From CBDDYU01 sp965235655 (GTDB lineage Bacteria; Pseudomonadota; Alphaproteobacteria; Pelagibacterales; Pelagibacteraceae), in assembly GCA_965235655.1 (NCBI GenBank), contig CBDDYU010000002.1, forward strand, positions 348,335 to 412,334: a stretch of DNA of 64,000 nt, read 5' to 3'. Position 1 is the first letter of the stretch. Each line of letters starts with the position of its first letter. Below the pieces are notes generated by a model. That model ran no database searches. It was not told the DNA's origin and worked only from the letters and a program-made list of their open reading frames with translations. Positions 33,486 through 41,778 of this stretch are shown here, in pieces. Made by a program: the position numbers and the translations under genes.

Positions 33486-34077
33486 TATAATTTTTACTTT
33501 GAATATTTATTTTTTTATAATTTTCAAACATAAATATTTTTGTATCTTTACTTTTAATATCCATCTCTGCTATATCAGCTTTTAATATATTTTCATTATT
33601 AGTATAAATTACATTTTCAGAAATTGTTAATAGATTATTTATTAGTGAAAAATCTAAATATTCTCCAGTCATTTTATTTACTGAGTAATTTACTATAACG
33701 TTTTCAGAAAAGATCGTATCATATGATTGAATATTATATTGTGCAAAATTAGAAGTAATTAAAACTATATCTCTATCATCTTTAATTTTTATAGTTGCAG
33801 TAACATCTTTGAGATACATTATATCAGTATTAGATAGATTTATTTCTCCCTCTAAAGCCTCTACTATATATTCATTTCCTTTTAAATCTTTAGATACATG
33901 TTTAATATTTTTTATAATATTTGAATTATTGCTATCATCTTCTATTGCAACATTTGTAGCTTCATTCAATTTATTATTATCTACAGAAGTATTATCTTTT
34001 ATAAATTTAAAATAACCTGTTAGTAAAATTACTGGAAAAAAAAAAATAAAGAAAATTTTAAATATTTTATTTTTCAT
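33457..34077 (-). CDS. lptC: LPS export periplasmic bridge protein LptC
   Basis: Bitopic protein (206 residues) with one N-terminal membrane segment (about residues 5-24, KIFFIFFFPVILLTGYF) and a periplasmic OstA-like beta-jellyroll (about 60-190). It links LptBFG to the periplasmic LptA bridge. Identity rests on the fold pattern and on location between kdsD and lptB. In many proteobacteria lptA sits between lptC and lptB; here lptC and lptB overlap by 29 nt and no lptA is present. Confidence 0.8.
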   Translation of the reverse strand: MKNKIFKIFFIFFFPVILLTGYFKFIKDNTSVDNNKLNEATNVAIEDDSNNSNIIKNIKHVSKDLKGNEYIVEALEGEINLSNTDIMYLKDVTATIKIKDDRDIVLITSNFAQYNIQSYDTIFSENVIVNYSVNKMTGEYLDFSLINNLLTISENVIYTNNENILKADIAEMDIKSKDTKIFMFENYKKINIQSKNYNGNNKKISN

Positions 34078-35046
34078 TTAATGAATATTAGAGCTCAAAA
34101 TATGGTGTATATGCAAAATTCCTATTGTTTTGTATTTATTTTGTTTATTAAAGACACATAAAGATGTTATTTTGTTTCCATTCATTAAAGCTAAAGCTTT
34201 TGCAGCTAATGCATCCTTCTCAATTCCCAAAGGATTTTTGGTCATTAAGTCCTTCACTTTTAAGGTGTGTAAATTTATTTTCTTCTGATTAAATCGTCTA
34301 ATTTGTCCATCTGTTATAATTCCAGTTGTAATTTTTTTGTTATTTTGTGCAATTAAGATACCTAATTTTTTTTTACTTATAATTTTAAATGCCTCTTTCA
34401 TGTTGGTATTTTCATTTACAAATGGTATTTTATTTTTAGTTAACATTATGTCTTCTACGGTTTTTAATTGAGCACCTAAACTTCCAGAAGGATGAATTTT
34501 TTTAAAATCTGATTTTGTAAATTTTTTTTCTTTCATAGTTGCAATGGCGAGAGCATCGCCCAAAGCTAATTGCGCAGCAGTACTTGAGGTTGGAATGATC
34601 CCCTCAGCTTCTTTTACCACAGGTATTAAAAGTTTTATGTCTGATGCTTTATATAAAAGAGAGTCTTTTTTTGAAACTATTGAAATAAGCAATATTTTAT
34701 TTCTATTTGCAAATTGTATTATGTTTTTTAGTTCAGATGTCTCTCCTGAATTACTTATAACTATTAATATATCTTTTTTCGATATACTACCCAGATCACC
34801 ATGAGATGAATCTCCCGCGGAAAGATAAAATGATGGAGTCCCGACTGAAGAAAAAGTTGCAGCAATTTTAGATGCAATAAGGCCACTTTTACCGACCCCA
34901 CACAATATTACTTTTGATTGACATCTAACGATATGTTTAACAGCAGAATTAAAGGAATTATTTAGATTTTTTTTTAAATTTTTTAAAGCAGAAATTTCTA
35001 AATCAATTACTTCCTTGGCTATGTTAACAAAATTTTTTTTTTTCAT
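34078..35046 (-). CDS. kdsD: Arabinose 5-phosphate isomerase
   Basis: Interconverts ribulose 5-phosphate and arabinose 5-phosphate for KDO synthesis. The 322-residue protein has a SIS domain (about residues 35-180; ILCGVGKSGLIASKIAATF, SAGDSSHGDLG, ISNSGETSELK, PTSSTAAQLALGDALA) and two CBS repeats (about 200-320). It abuts both neighbours with no gap. kdsB at 40066 belongs to the same pathway. Confidence 0.94.
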   Translation of the reverse strand: MKKKNFVNIAKEVIDLEISALKNLKKNLNNSFNSAVKHIVRCQSKVILCGVGKSGLIASKIAATFSSVGTPSFYLSAGDSSHGDLGSISKKDILIVISNSGETSELKNIIQFANRNKILLISIVSKKDSLLYKASDIKLLIPVVKEAEGIIPTSSTAAQLALGDALAIATMKEKKFTKSDFKKIHPSGSLGAQLKTVEDIMLTKNKIPFVNENTNMKEAFKIISKKKLGILIAQNNKKITTGIITDGQIRRFNQKKINLHTLKVKDLMTKNPLGIEKDALAAKALALMNGNKITSLCVFNKQNKYKTIGILHIHHILSSNIH

Positions 35047-35658
35047 TTAATGAGACCAAATATCATCCTTAAATAATGATAAATCTAGATCAACTCTAGT
35101 TTTTAAAAATTTTAAGCAATTATGATATAAATCAATTCTATTTTCTCTATTTAAGATTTTATCTAGTTCATCATGAATTTTATGCAAAAATACAACATCA
35201 TTAGCACAATACTTTAGTTGTGCTGGAGTTAATTCTCCTCCAAAATCTGAACTTTGGAATTGTTTACTTATGTCTATGTTTATAAATTCTTTTATTAAGG
35301 TTTTTAAGGAATGATTATCCGAATATGAACGAGCTAATTTTGAGGCTATTTTTGTATCTAATATATTATTGGTTTCAGTTTTTAAATAGAATTTAATATG
35401 AGCTAAATCAGCTCTTGCAAAATGAAATATTTTAGTAATTTTGTTATCAGAAAGAATCTTTATTAAATTTGGTGCATTATAATTTTTTCTATCAAACTGC
35501 ACGATGTGAGCATCATTGTTTCCTGTGGATATTTGAATAAGGCATAGGGGATCTCTATTTACATTTAAACCCATAAATTCTCCGTCAACTGCTATTAGAT
35601 TGCCTAAAACTAAATCATCTGGTAAATCGTGCTTGTGCAGCTTAATATCAATATTCAT
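35047..35658 (-). CDS. Ribonuclease D-like 3'-5' exonuclease
   Basis: DEDDy exonuclease of about 203 residues (ATG at 35658; a start three codons earlier at 35667 is possible). VDGEFMGLN supplies the first Asp-Glu pair, HFARADLAHIK the second Asp, and YCANDVVFLHKI the Tyr-Asp pair. It lacks the C-terminal HRDC domains of full RNase D, as is usual for the short alphaproteobacterial form. It heads the 12.4-kb minus-strand gene run and faces the NDUFA9-like gene with only 15 nt between starts. Confidence 0.88.
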   Translation of the reverse strand: MNIDIKLHKHDLPDDLVLGNLIAVDGEFMGLNVNRDPLCLIQISTGNNDAHIVQFDRKNYNAPNLIKILSDNKITKIFHFARADLAHIKFYLKTETNNILDTKIASKLARSYSDNHSLKTLIKEFINIDISKQFQSSDFGGELTPAQLKYCANDVVFLHKIHDELDKILNRENRIDLYHNCLKFLKTRVDLDLSLFKDDIWSH

Positions 35659-35673
35659 TTTTAACATATATAT

Positions 35674-36660
35674 ATGAAAGCAAAAAATTGTCTAATTTTT
35701 GGTGGTAGTGGACAAATAGGACGTCACCTAATAAGAAAACTTACTAAAAACAATTATAAAGTAACTGTAGTTACGAGAAATGTTCATCAAAAAAGTTATA
35801 TAATAAAAACTCAAGCTAATGCTGGTTATTTGGACATAGTAGAGTCAAATATTTTTGACCAGGAAAAAATTGTTAATCTTTTTAAAAAAGCAGATATTTG
35901 TATTAATTTAGTGGGTATTTTATTTGAAAAGAATAAAGCAAATACTTTTAAAAATATACATTCTGTATTTCCGTCATTATTAGCAAAACTGTCTAAGCAA
36001 TATGCTTTAAAGCATTTTATTCATATTTCAGCATTAGGAATTAATAATGCTTTAGACTCAAATTATGCAATAAGTAAACTTGAGGGTGAAGCAAATATTA
36101 TAAAAAATTTTCCTTTGGCTACTATTTTAAGACCTTCTATTGTGTATTCTGTTGATGATAATTTTACCACTAATTTCATGACAATGCTAAATCGTTTGCC
36201 CGCATTTCCACTCTACTATGAGGGTAAAACAAAGTTTATGCCTATTCACTGTTCTGATCTAGCGGATGTTATTTATAAAATTATTTCTGAAAATATATAT
36301 TCAAAAGTCATTGAATGTGTGGGACCTGAAGTATTGACTTTTAGAGAAATTTTAGAAAAATTATTAAAGCTAATTAATAAAAAAAGAATTTTGATCCCAT
36401 TGCCTTTAAGTGTTGCTAATTTTTCTGCTAAATTATTTGAAAAGTTGCCAAACCCTTTGTTAACAACTGATCAGCTTAGACTTTTGAAATATGATAATAT
36501 TATTTCTGGCAAATATAAAACTAATTCAGATATTGGTGTTCCAAGCTTGAGAAAGTTCGAGGATGAAGTTAAAAAATATGCCTATATGTGGAGAGACGGT
36601 GGGCAGTTCTCAACAGAAAAATATATTAGTGAGGAAAGTATTAAAACTGATAACATTTAA
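35674..36660 (+). CDS. NDUFA9-like NAD(P)-binding protein (complex I-associated SDR)
   Basis: A 328-residue atypical short-chain dehydrogenase with Rossmann loop FGGSGQIGRHLIRK near the N-terminus, HISALGIN and the YAISKLEGE segment that holds the Tyr-x-x-x-Lys pair. This group is related to the mitochondrial complex I subunit NDUFA9 and is widespread in alphaproteobacteria. The precise substrate is unknown. Its start is only 15 nt from the divergent rnd-like gene, so its promoter must lie within that gene or the tiny gap. It ends 9 nt from convergent gcrA. Confidence 0.85.
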   Translation: MKAKNCLIFGGSGQIGRHLIRKLTKNNYKVTVVTRNVHQKSYIIKTQANAGYLDIVESNIFDQEKIVNLFKKADICINLVGILFEKNKANTFKNIHSVFPSLLAKLSKQYALKHFIHISALGINNALDSNYAISKLEGEANIIKNFPLATILRPSIVYSVDDNFTTNFMTMLNRLPAFPLYYEGKTKFMPIHCSDLADVIYKIISENIYSKVIECVGPEVLTFREILEKLLKLINKKRILIPLPLSVANFSAKLFEKLPNPLLTTDQLRLLKYDNIISGKYKTNSDIGVPSLRKFEDEVKKYAYMWRDGGQFSTEKYISEESIKTDNI

Positions 36661-36669
36661 TTATCTAGT

Positions 36670-37170
36670 TTAAGCGGATTGTATTTTTTTCTCTATAAAT
36701 TCCGGAACTTCATCTTTATCTGTAACCACTTCTTCTTTTTTACCTTTTGGTTGATAAGCGTACAGAAGGTGTAATTTACAATATGAAAAATCTTTTAAAG
36801 AGGATCTACCACAAAAATAAAATGATTTTTCATCTGGATGACCAATTGGCCATTTACAAGAACTTTCGTCTAATTCTTCTAATTGTTTTGGATTTTCTGG
36901 TTCAAAATCTTTTTCAATTATAAGTGATTTAAATTTACTTTTTCTCCCTCTCTTTTGATGAATTTCTTGATTATCTTTTAGTGAATTATCAAAGTTCTGA
37001 TTTGAAGTAGCTGTTCTTGTTTTAATTTTTGCTGAAAGGTTAAGTCTGTGGGCTTTACCTATGACCGCGTTCCGACTTATTCCACCTATAATTTCAGCAA
37101 TTTGACTAGCTGTATTACCTTTTCCCCAAAGCTCTTTAAGTTTATTAACTTTTTCTTCGTTCCAGCTCAT
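36670..37170 (-). CDS. gcrA: Cell-cycle regulator GcrA
   Basis: Alphaproteobacterial transcription factor that binds sigma70 RNA polymerase and responds to GANTC methylation by CcrM. The 166-residue protein opens MSWNEEKVNKLKELW, followed by a helix-turn-helix SRNAVIGKAHRLNLS. The C-terminal sigma-interacting domain has SSCKWPIGHPDEKSFYFCG and YCKLHLLYAYQP with conserved cysteines and histidine. Its regulation of genes here is not shown by the sequence. Confidence 0.94.
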   Translation of the reverse strand: MSWNEEKVNKLKELWGKGNTASQIAEIIGGISRNAVIGKAHRLNLSAKIKTRTATSNQNFDNSLKDNQEIHQKRGRKSKFKSLIIEKDFEPENPKQLEELDESSCKWPIGHPDEKSFYFCGRSSLKDFSYCKLHLLYAYQPKGKKEEVVTDKDEVPEFIEKKIQSA

Positions 37171-37243
37171 AATTTCAATATCTAGTATATTTATTTTTTA
37201 AAATCACAATATACTGTTAGAATAAAAAATTAAACAAGGAAAT

Positions 37244-37321
37244 ATTAATAGTTATTAACATTAAAGTATTTATTTAATTTTCAATCATGGCTTGTATCTA
37301 TTAATGTTTATTAACAATTAA
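37244..37321. repeat. Pair of direct repeats upstream of argD, possible operator
   Basis: ATTAATAGTTATTAACA (37244-37260) and ATTAATGTTTATTAACA (37300-37316) match at 15 of 17 positions, are both followed by A/T-rich TTAAA-like tails, and start 56 nt apart in the gap between gcrA and argD. The second copy ends 8 nt before the argD ATG. The low base complexity makes chance a real alternative. Confidence 0.35.
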
Positions 37322-37329
37322 ATTTATTC

Positions 37330-38496
37330 ATGAGTCACTTAGCTTATAATTATAATAGAAAAAAAATTTCCTTTAAAAGTGGCAAAGGTAGCTACCTCAA
37401 AAGTTATAAAGGTGAAAAATATTTAGATTTTGTTCAGGGTATAGCTGTAAATTCTTTAGGACACGCACATCCAAAATTAATAAAAGCTATAAACACCCAA
37501 TCAAAAAAACTTTGGCATGTATCAAATGCCTTTATAATTCCAGAAGGAGAACTATTAGCGAGCAAGTTAGCAAAAAAAACTTTTGCTGACTATGTGATGT
37601 TTCAAAATAGTGGTGCAGAGGCAACTGAAGCCTCAATAAAGGTTGCAAGAAGGTACTTCTATTCAATTGGTCAACCTCAAAAAAATAGAATTTTATGTGT
37701 AAGAAATTCCTTTCATGGAAGAACTCTGGCTGCGATATATGCTAGTGGATCTAAGAAAATGACCGAAGGTTTTGGACCAAAGGTTGAGGGTTTTGATCAT
37801 TTTGATTTTGGAGATCATAAATCTCTAAAAAGATCTATTACCAAAAGAACTGCAGCTATAATGGTTGAAACTATTATGGGTGAAGGCGGCATCAAGGTGA
37901 TACCTGACTGGTGTTTAAGAGAACTTAGAAAAATTTGTAATCAAAAAAAGATATTACTTATTCTTGATGAGGTTCAGTGCGGCATAGGAAGAACGGGTGA
38001 TTTTTTTGCTTTTGAAAAATCAAAAGTTAAACCAGATATTGTTCCAATCGCAAAAGGAATAGGAGGAGGCTTTCCTCTAGGTGCAGTGTTGATGAATAAA
38101 AAAGTTGCATCAGGAATGACCCAAGGAACACATGGCTCAACATTTGGAGGAAACCCTCTTGCAATGGCAGTTGGCAACGCAGTAATTGATATAATTTCTA
38201 AAAAAACTTTTTTAGATAATGTAAAAAAAAATTCATTATATTTTCATCAGAAATTAAACGCACTTAAAGAAATGTTTCCAAAAACAATAAAAGAAATAAG
38301 AGGAAGAGGATTTTTAATTGGTATCCAACTTTATAAAGAACAATCAAAATTTATTGAAGAACTCATGAAAAATAAACTATTAACAATTAGAGCTGCAGAA
38401 AATGTAATAAGAGTATTACCTCCTCTTAATGTTAAAAAAAGTGAGTTAGATCAAGCATTAAATATAATTCATAAAGTCTGTAAAAATTTTAATTGA
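37330..38496 (+). CDS. argD: Acetylornithine aminotransferase
   Basis: PLP enzyme converting N-acetylglutamate semialdehyde to acetylornithine; it can also act as succinyl-DAP aminotransferase (DapC), which would fit the dapD/dapE genes here. The 388-residue class III aminotransferase has FQNSGAEATEASIKVARRY, DEVQCGIGRTG and the PLP lysine Lys242 in IAKGIGGGFPLGA. argF follows after 1 nt, forming the conserved argD-argF pair. Confidence 0.94.
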   Translation: MSHLAYNYNRKKISFKSGKGSYLKSYKGEKYLDFVQGIAVNSLGHAHPKLIKAINTQSKKLWHVSNAFIIPEGELLASKLAKKTFADYVMFQNSGAEATEASIKVARRYFYSIGQPQKNRILCVRNSFHGRTLAAIYASGSKKMTEGFGPKVEGFDHFDFGDHKSLKRSITKRTAAIMVETIMGEGGIKVIPDWCLRELRKICNQKKILLILDEVQCGIGRTGDFFAFEKSKVKPDIVPIAKGIGGGFPLGAVLMNKKVASGMTQGTHGSTFGGNPLAMAVGNAVIDIISKKTFLDNVKKNSLYFHQKLNALKEMFPKTIKEIRGRGFLIGIQLYKEQSKFIEELMKNKLLTIRAAENVIRVLPPLNVKKSELDQALNIIHKVCKNFN

Positions 38497-38497
38497 A

Positions 38498-39424
38498 ATG
38501 AAGCATTTTATAAATCTGAAAGATATTCCAGCTGCGGATTTACGAAAAATTGTAAATGATGCAAAAAAAAGAAAGAAATTAAGAAAGAAACTAAGTACCT
38601 TAGAAGTTGATAAAGACGCCCCTTTAAAAGGCAAGCTTTTGATTCAAATGTTTGAAAAGTCTAGTTTAAGGACAAGATTAAGCTTTTATTTAGCTATTAA
38701 GCAATTAGGTGGAGGCACTTTAACACTTAGATCTAACGAACTTCATCTAGGTCAAGGTGGAGAAAGCTTAGAAGATACAGCAAAAATTTTAGCAACATAT
38801 GGAGATGGCTTTATGTTGAGAACGGATAGTGATGAAAAAATTGAAAAGTTTAAAAAATATTCAACAATACCAATTATTAATGGATTAAGTCCGTCATCAC
38901 ATCCAACACAAGTTTTGTCAGATGTTTTTACTGTTGAAGAAATAAAAAATAAATCAATATCAAAATTAAATATTTGCTGGATAGGAGATTCAAATAATGT
39001 GTTAAATAGTTTAATTGCAGCTTCAGTGAAGTTTTCTTTTAAGTTAAGTATTGGATGTCCAAAAAATTATGAGCCTAAAAAATTTGTTTTAGATTGGGTA
39101 AAAGATAAAAACAAAAAAGTTTTTATCTGTAATGATCCAGTAAAAGCGATTAAAAATGCTGATGTTGTTTTTTCGGATAAAGTTATTTCTTTGAATGATA
39201 AAGTTAATAAAAAGAAAAAAATTTCTGATTTCAAAAAATTTATTATAAATAAAAAACTTATGTCTCATGCCAATAAAGATTGCACCTTTCTTCATTGTTT
39301 GCCGAGAGGATCTGAGGTTAGTGAAGAAGTTTTTTTAAACAAACAATCAGAAGTATGGCTTCAAGCACTAAATAGAGTTCACGTTCAAAAAAGTATTTTA
39401 TTGTATGCTTTTGGTAAACTTTAA
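38498..39424 (+). CDS. argF: Ornithine carbamoyltransferase
   Basis: Forms citrulline from ornithine and carbamoyl phosphate. The 308-residue protein has the carbamoyl-phosphate loop as FEKSSLRTRLSF (the usual STRTR reads SLRTR), the HPTQVLSD motif and the ornithine-site HCLPR near the C-terminus. It follows argD by 1 nt. Its TAA stop shares the palindrome TTAA (39421-39424) with the convergent cytochrome c gene. Confidence 0.94.
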   Translation: MKHFINLKDIPAADLRKIVNDAKKRKKLRKKLSTLEVDKDAPLKGKLLIQMFEKSSLRTRLSFYLAIKQLGGGTLTLRSNELHLGQGGESLEDTAKILATYGDGFMLRTDSDEKIEKFKKYSTIPIINGLSPSSHPTQVLSDVFTVEEIKNKSISKLNICWIGDSNNVLNSLIAASVKFSFKLSIGCPKNYEPKKFVLDWVKDKNKKVFICNDPVKAIKNADVVFSDKVISLNDKVNKKKKISDFKKFIINKKLMSHANKDCTFLHCLPRGSEVSEEVFLNKQSEVWLQALNRVHVQKSILLYAFGKL

Positions 39425-39960
39425 GGAAGTGGAACTGGATTATCTGAATTTTGATTTAAATATTTTATAACAGAAGCTCTATCTTCTTCTTTTCTTAAAC
39501 CAGCAAATGCCATTTTTGTTCCTTTGATATAAGCCGTTGGTTTTTCAAGAAAACCATTTAGCTCTTCGAAATTCCACTCTTTGCCATATTCTATAAGGGC
39601 ATTTGAGTATTTATAATCCTCAACAGAACCTATTTTTCTTCCAACCACATTATAAAGTGCTGGTCCAATTTTATTTCCTTCACCTTTTGCAATTGAATGA
39701 CAGGCAACACACTTTTTAAAAATTTGTTCACCAGATCCAACATCTCCTTGAGCCATAATCAGGCTGATATCAACTTTTTCTTCAATTTTTTCTTCTTGGG
39801 CACTAGCTGAACTTGAAACTTGAGCAACTTCAACTGCAAAGCCAGGTTTTTCAGGTTTATCTACATGAAAAATGACGTTTGATATTTTGCCAATACCAAT
39901 TACCAATAATGCCACCATTAAAACTGCAGCAATAATTTTATTTAATTCAAACGAATCCAT
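39421..39960 (-). CDS. Membrane-anchored class I cytochrome c (c552/CycM type)
   Basis: A 179-residue cytochrome with an uncleaved N-terminal membrane anchor (about residues 9-27), an Ala/Ser/Glu-rich linker (about 45-65) and one heme-c domain. CVACH (84-88) binds heme, and Met in GTKMAFAG is the likely sixth ligand. Such proteins carry electrons from the bc1 complex to terminal oxidase in alphaproteobacteria. It has its own 105-nt upstream gap. Confidence 0.92.
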   Translation of the reverse strand: MDSFELNKIIAAVLMVALLVIGIGKISNVIFHVDKPEKPGFAVEVAQVSSSASAQEEKIEEKVDISLIMAQGDVGSGEQIFKKCVACHSIAKGEGNKIGPALYNVVGRKIGSVEDYKYSNALIEYGKEWNFEELNGFLEKPTAYIKGTKMAFAGLRKEEDRASVIKYLNQNSDNPVPLP

Positions 39961-40065
39961 TTTATAAATTTTTAAATCGAACGTATAACATGATAATTAA
40001 AATTTTAACTAAATTATAATGTATAAATTTGCCACTATTTTATTAAAATTTAATAGCTGTAAGTT

Positions 40066-40797
40066 ATGAAAACACTAGTAATAATTCCTTCCCGTTTATC
40101 TGCGACGAGACTACCTGGAAAGCCACTGTTAAAAATAAATAATATCTCAATAATTTCTCATGTTTATAAAAGAGCTACTGAGGCAAATATCGGCGAAGTT
40201 ATAGTTGCAGCTGAAGACCAAGAAATTATAGATGATGTAAAAAAAAATGGAGGCAACGCAATATTAACAAGAAAAAATCATAAAACCGGAACAGATAGAA
40301 TTTATGAGGCATTTAAAAAGTTAGATTTAAATAATGTAGATTTAATTATGAATCTTCAAGGAGATGAGCCTAATATCGATATTGAAGATATTATTAATCT
40401 TAATACACAGATGCAAAATTCAAAAGCAAATATTGGAACTTTAGCTTCCATAATAAGTGACAATAAAATGCTTGATAACGAAAATGTTGTAAAAGTTATA
40501 ACTGAAGTAATTTTAGAGACTAATAATTTTCCTAAAGCTCTAAATTTTAAAAGAAAAATTAATGAAATAAAAAATAATATTTATCATCACTTGGGAATTT
40601 ATTGTTACTCAGTGCAGGCTTTAGAAAATTTTGTAAATTTACAACAATCTGAAAATGAAATAAAAAATCGTTTAGAACAATTAAGAGCCTTAGATAATCA
40701 ACAAACTATAAATGTTGCGCTTGCAAATAGTTCTCCTATTGGAGTGGACACCATGGAAGATTATCTAGCTATAAAAAAAATAATGGAATATAAATAA
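40066..40797 (+). CDS. kdsB: 3-deoxy-manno-octulosonate cytidylyltransferase
   Basis: Activates KDO with CTP for lipopolysaccharide synthesis. The 243-residue nucleotidyltransferase has IIPSRLSATRLPGKPL at the N-terminus and LQGDEPNID, both family signatures, and HLGIYCYSVQALENF further on. pheA starts 2 nt after its stop, the standard alphaproteobacterial kdsB-pheA pair. CTP use is known for the family. Confidence 0.95.
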   Translation: MKTLVIIPSRLSATRLPGKPLLKINNISIISHVYKRATEANIGEVIVAAEDQEIIDDVKKNGGNAILTRKNHKTGTDRIYEAFKKLDLNNVDLIMNLQGDEPNIDIEDIINLNTQMQNSKANIGTLASIISDNKMLDNENVVKVITEVILETNNFPKALNFKRKINEIKNNIYHHLGIYCYSVQALENFVNLQQSENEIKNRLEQLRALDNQQTINVALANSSPIGVDTMEDYLAIKKIMEYK

Positions 40798-40799
40798 AA

Positions 40800-41636
40800 A
40801 TGAGTAAAATATATTTTCAAGGAACATTTGGAGCCTATTCTCATTTAGCGGCTCTTTCTCTTTACCCAAAAACTGAGATTATACCTTGCAAAACTTTTGA
40901 CGAGTGTTTTGTTAAAGCTTCAACTGAGCCTGAATCAAAAATAATTATACCTGAGTCAAATAGAATCACAGGCAATATTGGTATTGAATATTTAATCTTT
41001 AAGTATCGATTAAATATTTATGCTGAACACTTTCAAAAAATTGAACATAATTTATTGGGTCTTTCTGGTTCAAAACTCTCTGAAATTAAAGATGTTTATT
41101 CTCATGCACAGGCTTTATCTCAATGTTCTGAGTTTATTAAAAAAAATAATTTAACAGAACATATTAGAGCTGACACTGCTGGTTCAGCAGAAATGATATC
41201 TAAAAATAAAGACAAATTTCAAGCAGCAATAGCGTCATCTTTAAGTGCAGAAATTTATGGATTAGAAATATTAAAAAAAAATATTGAAAATGAAACTGGA
41301 AATTTAACAAGATTTTTAATCATGGGCAAAAATATTTCCCAGCCAGAATTTACAAATAAAAAATATATAACTTCATTTTTGTTTAAATTAAAAAGTAAAC
41401 CAGCGGCTCTTTATCAATCTTTGGGTGGATTTGCTATTAATGGAGTTAATTTGACAAAACTACAAAGTTATCCCGAGAGAAATTCTTTTGATTCATTCTT
41501 TTTTCTATGTGATCTTGATGGACATATTGAGGATAAGAAAGTTCAAAAATCTCTTGAAGAGCTCGGACTTCATTGTGAGGATTTTCACGTACTAGGTGTT
41601 TTTGAGGCAGATAAATTAAGAGATAAAAAGTCCTAA
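40800..41636 (+). CDS. pheA: Prephenate dehydratase
   Basis: Converts prephenate to phenylpyruvate in phenylalanine synthesis. The 278-residue monofunctional enzyme has FQGTFGAYSHLAAL at the N-terminus, the catalytic NLTRFLIMGK region with the Thr-Arg-Phe triad, and a C-terminal ACT domain (PAALYQSLGGFAINGVNLTK) that usually gives phenylalanine feedback. It has no chorismate-mutase domain. The SRP RNA promoter begins a few bases after its stop. Confidence 0.94.
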   Translation: MSKIYFQGTFGAYSHLAALSLYPKTEIIPCKTFDECFVKASTEPESKIIIPESNRITGNIGIEYLIFKYRLNIYAEHFQKIEHNLLGLSGSKLSEIKDVYSHAQALSQCSEFIKKNNLTEHIRADTAGSAEMISKNKDKFQAAIASSLSAEIYGLEILKKNIENETGNLTRFLIMGKNISQPEFTNKKYITSFLFKLKSKPAALYQSLGGFAINGVNLTKLQSYPERNSFDSFFFLCDLDGHIEDKKVQKSLEELGLHCEDFHVLGVFEADKLRDKKS

Positions 41637-41643
41637 TCTTTTC

Positions 41644-41673
41644 TTGTAGATTAGAAAATATTACTGTTATAAT
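41644..41673 (+). promoter_or_regulatory. Promoter of the SRP RNA gene
   Basis: TTGTAG (41644-41649) and a perfect TATAAT (41668-41673) are 18 nt apart. The -10 box lies 6 nt before the first paired base of the SRP RNA at 41680, the expected distance for a transcription start. Confidence 0.65.
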
Positions 41674-41679
41674 ACTTCT

Positions 41680-41763
41680 GGAGGCTAGAGGTGGATGCTG
41701 CTTGAACCCGACCAGATCTTAACGGAAGCAGTCGTAGAGACAGTTATTCAGGTTCTAGTCTCC
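41680..41763 (+). ncRNA. ffs: Signal recognition particle RNA, bacterial small type
   Basis: About 84 nt folding as one long hairpin. GGAGGCTAGA at the 5' end pairs with TTCTAGTCTCC at the 3' end. The apical part contains GCTTGAACCCGACCAGATC and CGGAAGCAGTCG, which match the conserved Ffh-binding domain and tetraloop region (GGAA) of 4.5S-type SRP RNA. It lies just upstream of dnaX, a common location for ffs. It works with Ffh to target membrane proteins. Exact ends are estimated from the pairing. Confidence 0.88.
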
Positions 41764-41778
41764 TAACAAAATTAAATA

